A DNA stretch of 64,000 nt. Source: Lentinus brumalis (Eukaryota > Basidiomycota > Agaricomycetes > Polyporales > Polyporaceae). A model generated the notes under the pieces. That model saw only the letters and a list, made by a program, of their open reading frames with translations. It was not told the DNA's origin and ran no database searches. Shown in pieces: positions 54,749-64,000 of the stretch. Location: assembly GCA_001792895.1 (NCBI GenBank), contig MARA01000031.1, positions 372,001 through 436,000 on the forward strand, in the 5' to 3' direction. Within the stretch, counting starts at the first letter, position 1; each line of letters opens with the position of its first letter. Made by a program: the position numbers and the translations under genes.

Positions 54749-57700
54749 GGACCTGCTGATGAGGTTCTTGAGGACATCTTATATACGTGCTGTCCCATGA
54801 CATGGCAAGTAAGAAATAAGTTATCCATTCGAGCACTTAGAACTCTACAACTTGCTGCCGCTGCAGAGAGACTCAGAGTGGTCCTCGAATTTTGAGTGTG
54901 ACGACAAGCACGAAGTCTGTTCACCCGCTGCCGCCGCAGCGATCATGTCCGCAAATGGTACATGTGGCGGAAGTCTATCAGTCGCTTGACTGTGCTCAGG
55001 AGGGACACCACGCATGGTCCGCTGCCGCGTTCCCACCAGCCCGGATCCGTGCACAACTGACATCTCGGCACCAACATGGTACGATGCTTCCATTCAAGTT
55101 GAATTTGTCTCCGAGGTAAGCATCATTCATTCACATTGGTTTCCCCCATCCACACGGTCGTTGAACAGTGGTACATGATATCCATTGTCCTTGTTGTACC
55201 TACAGATTACAGAGGGACCAGGGCACATGAAAGGACAGAAACATGCCCAGGAGAGGCCAAAGTATGTTCCCCAGGCGTGACGGCGCACGGGCGGAGAAGC
55301 AGTGTATCTTCATTACGCATAGCCGGAATAGAAGGGACCCTGGGCGCGGACTCGCCAAGTTAACCCTCGCCTCGCTCGATCACGTCCTGACTCCCGAACC
55401 CCGACTTCGAGGTCTGAGTCCGCCGCCCTGGGACGCGTCGACTCGACGCGATTACGCCGCCACTTCAGCCCCCGCCGTTGTCCCGATACTGCGACCGTCG
55501 CCCGAAAGACCACAGACCCACGCATGTACAGCGTTCACGCAAGACATGACGATGTATCGGGAACTCCTGTTCGACGAGGACGTCCGACGGACGATACGGC
55601 CGCGCTCCCGGCATGTCCCTAGCCCCATCGAGATCGTCAGCGGCGGCGTTTGCGGCGCGCGAATAACCGCAAGAAGCCAACGTATGTACGTACTACGGCA
55701 GCAGCAGCACGCGGCGCCGTAAGTTCGGAGACGGGGGAGCTGACAACCTGCAACACAGGAATTAGAAGTATGCCGCCTTGTCAGCGTGATTGCAGCTCAC
55801 GAGTGAAACACGGAGCGGGACGTACCTGGGTCCTGAACTGCTTCCGCGGGCTTGTTCTCGGCATTGCGGTGACATCCCCGGCATGTTCGCGGTGACCGTT
55901 CGCCTGAAAGACAAGTCGTCCGACGGCGGGGCGTTGCTCGGCGGGGAGCGAGGGCGGCGGAGCGTGTGTAGTGTGCACGACTGCACGGCGGAGGACCGAA
56001 GCGACGGGGACGACGAGTATCATACAGTGCCAGCGTGCATCCTGCGCTGGCGACTTGGAAAGCACTCAGTAGCTCACGGCTGTCGTACCCCCAGCGCACG
56101 CGCGACACGGGGCTATCTCCTCTGTCCAGCTGCCAGCCGTGAGCACCGCGAAGGCGCACCCATGCATGTACTAGTACATGGTCAGGACAGAGCTCGGAGC
56201 TCACAACGGCTACGAGCTCAGGTTTAGTACGAGGACACTGCGGGTGCACTTCTCGACCCCTCATTTGACGTTCAGGTACTTACTTCGCCCCGCGCTGCGC
56301 ACGACGCAGATACAAGACTATGGCCGTTCGAGGGTGTGTGCGGTAGCACAGCGGGAGCGGGCACCGCGGCGGCGCAGACGCAGAGCTGCTCGCATGGACC
56401 GAGGGAGGGCCGTCAAGACGTGCGAAGTCTGCTGCTAGCAGCCCATGAGTCGTGTGTGAGCTCGGGCACGCAGGCAAGCGTAAGAACGTACCTCGACGGA
56501 CTGTGTTCGTGACTCCCCGGATTCCGCACTCCGGAGGGCGGCGCAGGAGCTCGCATTGGTTCCGAGTCGTCGAGCTGCAGACGGAGGCGGGACGGTGCAC
56601 TCGGGGCCCGGGCAAGGCTGGCGATCACATTCGAGTGTATAGTACTACTAGTACATGTTCACGGCACGCCTCCGCGACGATCTGCTCTGGTTGGGCGTCG
56701 TGCTCACGCTGTGAGCCGTGGACGCGGACTTCACGTACGCGGCGGTGACCCCAGGCAGAGAGTGCCAATGAGTCTGTTCCCTCGGACGTCGAAGCCTGTC
56801 CGTCGCGGTCCGTCGTGTGTTCAGTTCTGCGCTCCGGGTACCGTGTATGGCGCATCGTAGCACACTGCGACTGCTCTAGCCTCGAGCCTCTACCCCGAGC
56901 CCGAGCGGCGTGGCCGCACCTCTAAATAGTACTTAGGACGAGACTCAAGACTCGCGAGCGGGCTCAGCGGGATACCTACTTCCCAACGACGGCACGAGCG
57001 AGCGTCCTCGCCGTCGAGCATTGACAGAGTCTGCACTGTCCACTGGCACAAGGATGTCAGTGCTCGTCGCTCGACGCCGCCAACGTGCATCGTGAACGCG
57101 GTGCAGCGAGCTGCGAGCTGCGAGCCTGCGAGCCTCCAGGGCTCGGACTGCCCGCCGCGGACGACGTACGACTGCAACGTCCCGGGTCCCCAAAACTCGC
57201 GTTCACGACCGGCAGACGGGGCTCGCCGTCGCTGGTCGCGCTGACGCTGCGACGAGTCGACTCCGAGTCCCCGTGCCACGGTCATTGTGTGTGCTTACGC
57301 CGCTGCCGCTGCCGCTGCCGTCGCCCGCCCTGCCCCGCGCTCCTCCTCCGCGTACCTCAAGTCCCGGCTTTCCTGTGCCTGTGTCGTGGTGCATCGTACG
57401 ACTCTCTCCAAAAAACAGTAGCCAATAACCAGTAGCCACCGCGTACCGAGTCCCGAGTCCCGACCGCGGCGTGCTTCGTGCTTCGTGCTTCGTGCTTCGT
57501 GCAGCATGCTTCGCCCGATCGTCATCTCCGCCGCCCGCCGTCCGCCGTCCACCGTGTGCGATGTCGCGCACCAGTCTCACTGCACTGTCAGGTCTGGGCC
57601 AAGTTCCGGCCAAGCGTATGTGTGTGCGTGTGAGACTCTGCTGACGTCTTGAGGCGGACGGCGACTCTCTGCGCCGTGCGGTTGTAGACTGAGGGCCGCG

Positions 57701-58219
57701 GCGTGGACGAGCCGCCGTTGTCGCCGTTGCCGTTGCATGCACTCTGCCAGTGAGCGACCGATTGACTGCGTGTGCTCGCTGCTGCGAGTCCGACCCGGCC
57801 AGCCACGCTCGACGGTGCGCATGCGTGGCGGGCAGCGGGCAGTACGAGTGCCAGTGCCAGTGCCAGTGGGGCGCATCGTCTTTGTCGCCGGGGCTCGGAC
57901 TCGGACTCGGACTCGGCGGGGTTCTGCTGCGGTGCAGGGTCCAGTCACCAGTGCGACGGGCGACGGGCGGCGGGAACGCGGGGCGGCGTCCGACTTGTAT
58001 AATTGCATGGATCCGCGGATTTGCATTGAGTACTCCAGGCTCCCTGGGCGGCGGAGATAGCGTGAGGCTGCCGTCTGGGACGTAATGTGATTTGTGACGA
58101 GGCGGCGGGGCAGGCAAGCGAGGCGAGATGCCGTGCGTGGGCGTGGGCGTGCGGACGGGGTTTACGGTGTTTGTGCGTGGCAGCCTGAGTCTGGGACGGT
58201 CCGTGCGCGGGGAGGGGTG
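54749..58219. other. Long non-coding part of unit 2
   Basis: Counterpart of 43.35-46.79 kb. No supported gene. Frequent indels relative to unit 1. Confidence 0.5.
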
Positions 58220-58229
58220 CATATAAGCT
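58220..58229 (+). promoter_or_regulatory. TATA-like element before the spliced region, unit 2
   Basis: CATATAAGCT in the same context as in unit 1, about 25 bp before ATG at 58253. Confidence 0.5.
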
Positions 58230-58252
58230 GTGGGGGGAGAGGGTGAGCGGGC

Positions 58253-58930
58253 ATGCTGTCGACCTCGAAGTGTGTCCGTCCTCCCCGCTGCGTCCGTCCT
58301 CCCGCTGCTTACGTGCCGTCGCACGCCGTCTGTTCTTGTCTTTGCTCGTCGCGTCCGAGCCCGAGCGGGGCGTGTCGAGGATGGTGAGTGTCGTCTTTGT
58401 GCTCGTGTTTGGGTTAGGGCTCACTGTTGTGCTGTGCAGCTGCGTCGAATGTGAGCTGTAGGAGCGCGAGACGGGAGCAGAAACGTACGGTACGTTCCCT
58501 TCTCATGCGCGTGTTGTGATTGTACTGACCACTGAGTTTGACAGTGATGGGCGACCGACGTCGTTGGCAGGCGGCATTGCTTCGGTGAGTATATGCTGCA
58601 TCCTGGTCTGTGATGCTGTTGTTTACGCTGTTTGTTAGCTCGCACGAGTGCTTATCGCAAGAAGCACGAACCTTCGGACGCGCGGATGCCGCTCAGCACA
58701 GCGAAACGTGCGCAGATCCGGGGGCTCGCAAGCCTGGAGCCTGAGAGCGGTGCGTCTCCAGCTACGCGTGTGGACGGATGTGTGCTGACTCGGGGACCGT
58801 ACAGAATGCCGGCATGCTACTGGCGCGACGATGGGGCGGCGGTGTCGGGCAGGCACGCAATGCATGGGGCAGGGACACGGCGGGAACCCAGCACGTCACA
58901 GGGCGTCCGGGGCAGCGGCGAGTAGGGAGA
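58253..58930 (+). ncRNA. Candidate spliced transcript, unit 2
   Basis: The same three introns are present (first at 58384-58439, second from 58490), but exon 1 is 131 nt against 115 nt and exon 2 is 50 nt against 49 nt, which breaks the unit 1 frame. Splice signals are kept better than coding frame. Confidence 0.35.
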
Positions 58931-59374
58931 GGACAGCGGTAGGACGGTAGACGTACGCTGTATGCACTGGCCGAGGAATGCGACTGACGGTCCCGCACGG
59001 CCGTCTGCGAGTGGAAGCGCGTCTCGGAGCGCTGGCCGGTGAATCCAGGCACAGACGAGACAGCACACACAGAGACCAGCAGAGAGCGCGAGCAGAGAGC
59101 CAGCCTGAGTGAGCTGAGTGAGTCTGAGTGAGCCATGACGCGAGACGAGCGTCGGGCGATCGGCGTCGTGACTGCCATATTGGGCAGCGTCGGGATACTG
59201 CGCCCTCGATCGCTGCGGAGAAGTGATGGCGATTGCATACTCCATGGGCGTCGAGCGTCCAATGAGTGCACAGTTACCCCGACGTCTCTCCATCTCCTGC
59301 CACTCTCTGCTGCTTGCTGCCTGCTGCTGCCCGACTTCCCGCCAGCCCGCGACGACACCGGCCCGAACGCGGCG

Positions 59375-61989
59375 ATGGCGATCAAGCTGACGACCACAAG
59401 CCGCTACGTGCTCCTGGTCGTCGTCATCATCGTCAGTCTCTCTCCCTTGGCATCCGCGCAGCCCCTCATCGCATCCGCAGATCGGCCTCCACTCCATCCT
59501 CAGCTTCACCCACGAAGACTACGGCCGCGCGACCTCCTTCAAGAACATCGCCTCCCAGCTCACCTGGAGCTCTGCGTCCGGCGAAGCAGTCCCCGACGAG
59601 TACTATGTCCTCGACTCAGACGCCACACACCCCGACTCCCTCCTTAGCCGACGCGCGAATGCCACCATCCTCATGCTCGCCCGCAACTCCGACGTCGACA
59701 ATGCAGTACGGAGCGCGCGCAGGCTGGAGGACAGGTTCAACAAGAAGTTTGGCTACCCGTGGCTGTTCTTGAACGAGGAGCCGTTCTCGGAGGAATTCAA
59801 AACGTGAGTGTTTCCCCCGTTCGTGTTTCCCTTCATTCGTGTTTCTCTCCGTTCGTGCCTTTCCCACTCCTCTTTCCGTCTCTTCCTTCGCGGAGCCGTC
59901 GCGTCCTTCCCTCGTTCATACTTCAAGAGACGCATTCCCACACCTTCCAAGTTCCACATCCGCGTCCCGTCTACACGTCCGTTGCGCCCATAGCTCGCTC
60001 GGGAGCAGTAGCCATGCCGTCCTCTGCAGATCCCACCCTCGACCTGGGTACAGCTCGCCAGCAACTGTGAAGCACTGTCCCAGGCACTGCAGCATCGCAC
60101 AGTTCAAGGCGCTGTTCTTGGGTACGCATGATGCGCGGACTGATCGGAATCTGCTGCGTGTGAGCTCCTCGCCACGACGAGGGCGTGAATATGTAGTCGT
60201 ACTCTCCTGTTGCGGCGCACTCGTCATGCTCCCGACGGGCTTTCCGGGGGCGTGAGCAGGTGGCCGAACGATCCGTAACCCATTCGTGGCGAGCAGCCAT
60301 GATAGACCTTGTCTTTCCCCCTCGGTCTCTTCCTTCGCGGACCCGTCGCGTTCTTCCCCCGTTCATACTTCAGAGAGGACGCTATGCACACGTATTGCAC
60401 CCGCAGTCTATCGCCACGGCGTCGAAGTGTCGAGCAATCATTTTTCCGGCGCAGCTCGTACGCCCTGCACACAATCATCTGATCGAGATCTTGTGTGCAC
60501 TCGTATGCGAGCGGGAGGTCCGTGAAGCGTACGACTGTGCAGCGCGCGAGTACACTCTCTGTGCTTTTCCCACTCTTCTCTCCTTCTCTCCCATCGCGGA
60601 GACGACGCGGTCTTCCCTAGTTCATATATCAAGAGAGGCATCTTTCTACACCCGCGTCCCGTCTACACCTCCGTCGCTGCGCTCATAGCGCGCTCGGGAG
60701 CGATAGCCATGCCCTCCTCTGCAGATCCCACCCCTACCCGATGCTATGAAGCACTGCTGCAGGCACGGCGGGACTACCGCACGATGCCAGGCAGTGTTGC
60801 TGGTCACGCATGACGCGCAGACTGTGAGCGGGATCTGCCGTGTGTCCCCCTCCCTTTCTCATGGCCGTGTAAACATGTACCAGACATCGCTGACGTCCCT
60901 TCCCTCCCAACAGACGCGTGAGCAATGTCATCAACGGCGAGGTCACCTTCGGGCTCGTCCCGCGCGAGCACTGGTACCAGCCGGACTGGATCAACGAGAC
61001 GCTCGCGACCGCGGGCCGCGAAAAGATGGTCGCGGACAACATCATCTACGGCGGGAGCGTGAGCTACCGCAACATGTGCAGGTTTAACTCCGGGGTGCGT
61101 CGCCTGCGTCCTACACACTGGGCAGAGACCGAGGCTGACGCACGCGCACGCAGTTCTTCTACAGGCACCCGCTGCTGCAGCAGTACAAGTGGTACTGGCG
61201 CGTCGAGCCGGACGTGCACTTCCACTGCGATATCGACTTTGACCCGTTCCTGTTCATGGAGGACCACAACAAGACGTACGGTGCGTCGCCTCCCCCGCTC
61301 CCCTGTGTGCAAGGGAGTTCTGCGCTGACACGCACGCGGACAGCGTTCACGATCACGATGTACGAGTTCGGGGCGACGATCCCGACGCTGTGGGACAGCG
61401 TGAAGGAGTTCGTGAAGGAGCACCCGCAGTACGTCGCGCCGAACAACGCGGTAGGGTACATGTCCGAGGACGGCGGGAACACGTACAACAACTGCCACTG
61501 TGCGTCTCCCTTTGATTTTGTTTGGCGTGACGAGCTGACGGTGCCGGCACGCAGTCTGGAGCAACTTCGAGATCGCGGACATGGACTTCTGGCGGAGCGA
61601 GGCGTACACGAAGTTCTTCGAGCACTTGGACAAGAAGGGCGGGTTCTACTACGAGGTGCGTCCGTCCCGTCCCTTTTTCCCATCACTGTGCTAACGCGAA
61701 ACCTCCACTGGCAGCGCTGGGGCGACGCGCCGGTACACAGCATCGCGGCCGCCCTCTTCCAAAACAAAGAGAAGATTCACTTCTTCGACGAGATCGGGTA
61801 CGAGCACAACCCGTACACGCACTGCCCCAAGGGCGAGGGCGCGTGGGCGCGGGGCAAGTGCGGGTGCGATCCGAAGCGCAGTTTCGGTGCGTCTCCTCCC
61901 GTGTCCCCTGCCATGTCAAAGTGCTGACTTCAGGAGCAGACTACGACGGGTATTCGTGCATGCGGCAGTGGGACCGCATCTGGCAGTGA
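59375..61989 (+). CDS. GT15 (KRE2/MNT1-type) alpha-1,2-mannosyltransferase, copy 3
   Basis: Exons 59375-59431, 59481-59803, 60914-61094, 61154-61280, 61344-61499, 61555-61655, 61715-61886, 61934-61989; 390 residues with the same anchor, EPDV and FWSNFEIADMDFWR motifs. Small differences from copy 1: SFKNIASQ for SFKNLASQ in exon 2 and several silent or near-silent changes in exons 2-4 (for example ACAGGCACC for ACAGACACC). Exons 5-8 and their introns are identical. Intron 2 is the shortest at 1,110 nt. Expected to be an active Golgi mannosyltransferase. Confidence 0.88.
59804..60913 (+). repeat. Intron 2 of mannosyltransferase copy 3, ~260-bp repeats
   Basis: Anchors of the CGCGGAGCCGTCGCG type near 59889, 60337 (CGCGGACCCGTCGCG) and 60594 (CGCGGAGACGACGCG), more degenerate than in units 1 and 2. 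Confidence 0.7.
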
Positions 61990-62667
61990 GCTTGCAGACG
62001 CCGGCGGTGAGTAGCCTCGTGGCGCGTGGCGGGTATCTGCGCGGCGGGCGAAATCTCTCCGATGGACCGTCTGACTCTGTACGCCTGCTGTGGCTCATAT
62101 CCTCTGTGACTGTACGCCCGCTGTGGCTCATTCCCTCTGTGGCTCATATCCTCCGTCCCTCCTTGCTGTATCTCTCAATGATGTATCTATACCTTGTATG
62201 TCTCTCGCTGAGTGCTGGCACGCTCGTCTCGCTCTCGTACATGTAGTAGACAGCCAATATATTTCGTTCGCTACAAGGGACACGCAGATACAACTGCCCC
62301 TGCAAACCACATAGAACACGTCGCTCGCACGGGCGCCTATTCGCACAGCACTTGGCCGCCGCGGCGTGCGTCGCCTGCTTGTCTCCTACCACCACCATCG
62401 CGCTGCCTCCCTGCTCTCGGACTCACCGGCTCGTACTCCGGGATACTGGCGACTTCAAGCGCGACGTCTGGGTGCACTGGCGCGATGGAGCGACTTGATT
62501 CCAGGACATACATACAGGTAAGTCGCCTGCCTGCTGCCAAAACTCGATGAGTATGCGCCGCGATAGCTAAGCGGTGAGATAGGTGCGGACTTGCAGGGCG
62601 AGTGCGCGGGCTGACGCTTCCACGCCGTCATGGCACTGGGAATAGAGAGTGAGCCATAGGCGTGTGT
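61990..62667. other. 3' flank of mannosyltransferase copy 3
   Basis: Matches 39,682-40,359 of unit 1 base for base as far as I can see. No gene. Confidence 0.4.
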
Positions 62668-63653
62668 GACGTGCCAGGAGAAGACCTCGCTCACCTCGTC
62701 GTCTGTTCTGCCGTCTCAGCATCCGGGAGCAAGACGCGCGAGGCCGGACTACACAGGTTCTGACGTGCCGGGAGAAGACTCGGCACACAGTCGACCTCGA
62801 GCCGCAAGGTATGGCACGACGACTGGAGCAGCAGGTGCGTTAGGACGCGTACCAGCTCCGTGCATGGATCACGCCGTGCTTGACGGGAAGCTGGACTTGT
62901 CGCGGCGCTGGTCGCGGACATCGCGGTGAACGCGCCCGATCTGACCGGCTCGTCTCCTCGGCAGCGACGCCAGCTTCCGGTCAGACACTTCTGGCCTGGA
63001 CGGACAAGGAACGGCGAGTTGCCGTCCTGTTCTGACGAGCCCAGGAGGAGAGTTTACTCACCTGGATAGAGAGACGACCCGGAAGACTCGCCGCCGCTCC
63101 CGAGACCGTGCAAGTAAACGGTGCTTCTGGCGACGCCCTGTACAGATGAGGAGGTGAGCTGATGACATACCGGGAGAAGACTTCACTCACCTCGCTCTCT
63201 TCAGCCCACAGTCGACTTCAAGTCGCAGGGTAGGGCAGTTAGGTCGCGTACCAGCGCCGTGCTTGGGTCACGCCGCGCACGACGAGAAGCTGGACGCATC
63301 GCAGCGCCGGCCGCTTACATCGCGGTGAGCACGTCCGAGCTAGACCAGCTCGCTGTCCTCGGCAGCGACGCGAGCTCCTGACCAAGACTTTCGGCCTGGA
63401 CAGAGAAGGAAAGGTGAGTCGACTTGCTGTTCCGACGCTCCCGGGAATGTCATTACTCACCTCGATATGTAGGCGAGAAGGATCCAGGAAGGCTGGACGC
63501 AGCGAGGGTGCCACGCTGACGACGTCGCGCAACCGAACGCTGCTTCTGGCGGCCAGGTATGTCACTGGGAGCGGCCTGTACAGTCCAGGAGGTGGGTCAT
63601 AACGTGCCGGGAGAAGACTTACTTACCTCGCCGCGGTCAACTCGAGTCTCGAA
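62668..63653. repeat. Nested ~405-bp tandem repeat, unit 3
   Basis: Same repeat as in unit 1 at an offset of exactly 22,308; no difference noticed. Confidence 0.6.
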
Positions 63654-64000
63654 CTAGAATCGAAGTCGTCGTTCTGAACGGCTTCCAGAACTCCGTAGCG
63701 ATCCGGGAGAGCTTCCAGGCAACGACCGCAACCTGTTACAAGCAAGAGGTGAGTCGTCGCTGATTCTGACGCGTCGGCAGCGCAGTAGAAGTTTACTCAC
63801 TGAGGTAGACAGAAGGGTGCGGAGTGGACGGGCTGACGATGCCATGCGTGCGAACGCTGCAGCCTCTGTGACGGCAATTGGGAGCCCGCCAGCAGTGCAT
63901 CGCGTCCCGGATACCCCTGCCATGCCAGGCGCGGGCGGCACGTCTGCGATTTGCGACGGGCATGGCGGACGCATCTTGCAGATAGGCGAACGCGAGCTGA
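63654..64000. other. Non-coding end of the window within unit 3
   Basis: Matches unit 1 from 41,346. One base is missing in CCAGGCGCGGGCGG compared with CCAGGCCGCGGGCGG of unit 1. The uncharacterised gene would lie beyond the edge. Confidence 0.4.

Larger units (their letters stand above)
47720..59170. repeat. Segmental duplication, unit 2 (about 11.5 kb)
   Basis: Same order of parts as unit 1. Offsets to unit 1 drift from 11,266 (exon 3 of the mannosyltransferase) to about 11,459 at the right end because of many small indels. It is the most diverged of the three between 51.06 and 52.9 kb. Confidence 0.85.
59171..64000. repeat. Segmental duplication, unit 3 (cut by the right edge)
   Basis: Begins with the same GCCATATTGGGCAGCGTCGG start as the other units and covers the mannosyltransferase gene and the 405-bp repeats. 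From about 61,281 to the edge it matches unit 1 at a constant offset of 22,308, with one base difference noticed. Confidence 0.85.

Noticed and set aside
34857..64000. Retrotransposon or DNA-transposon origin of the large units
   Set aside because: No reverse transcriptase, integrase, transposase or helicase motif, and no terminal repeats at unit borders; the repeat is better explained as segmental duplication.

Overview
The window looks like nuclear DNA of a filamentous basidiomycete, most likely an agaricomycete (inference). The evidence is small GT-AG introns of about 50-90 nt in almost every gene, GC-rich coding sequence, and family content typical of these fungi: F-box/leucine-rich proteins, a Topors-like RING protein, a homeobox protein, SLD3, MON2, RNase III-fold paralogues and GT15 mannosyltransferases. 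I recognised no rRNA, tRNA, CRISPR array, reverse transcriptase or transposase.

Layout. 1-7.4 kb is a minus-strand F-box nest: one copy cut by the left edge and probably broken, two intact two-exon copies, and one relic, mixed with a decayed GNAT acetyltransferase and a decayed piece of the Topors gene. 7.8-11.4 kb carries the Topors-like RING gene (plus, seven exons, one apparent missing base). 12.2-14.0 kb carries a homeobox gene (minus) whose IWFQ motif sits on a 12-nt microexon. A long intergenic stretch follows, then SLD3 (18.4-20.3 kb, plus), a small ankyrin protein (20.6-21.2 kb, plus) and a convergent 15-exon MON2 gene (27.7-21.3 kb, minus). This part looks like ordinary housekeeping DNA. 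From 28.6 to 32.4 kb three RNase III-fold paralogues lie head to tail on the minus strand; all lack signature acidic residues.

From about 34.86 kb to the right edge the window is a tandem segmental duplication. Units start near 34,857, 47,720 and 59,171 (12.9 kb, 11.5 kb and a partial third). Each unit begins with an eight-exon KRE2/MNT1-type alpha-1,2-mannosyltransferase gene. This is followed by a nested tandem repeat of about 405 bp packed with splice-site-like sequence, an uncharacterised two-exon gene (minus), and a TATA-led region with well-formed introns but no conserved reading frame. The mannosyltransferase genes have an expanded intron 2 (3,051, 1,512 and 1,110 nt) filled with degenerate repeats of about 260 bp. 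In unit 1 that intron also holds an inverted scrap matching the start-codon region of SLD3. The 3' halves of the three genes are essentially identical including introns, while the 5' halves and flanks differ, and units 1 and 3 stay nearly identical for 2.7 kb where unit 2 has diverged. This points to gene conversion or an assembly artefact.

Several conserved genes (Topors, MON2, F-box copy 1) carry single-base frame breaks, some in short homopolymers, so sequence error must be weighed against real decay. Exon limits were read by eye from splice signals, reading frame and family resemblance; none is backed by transcript data.
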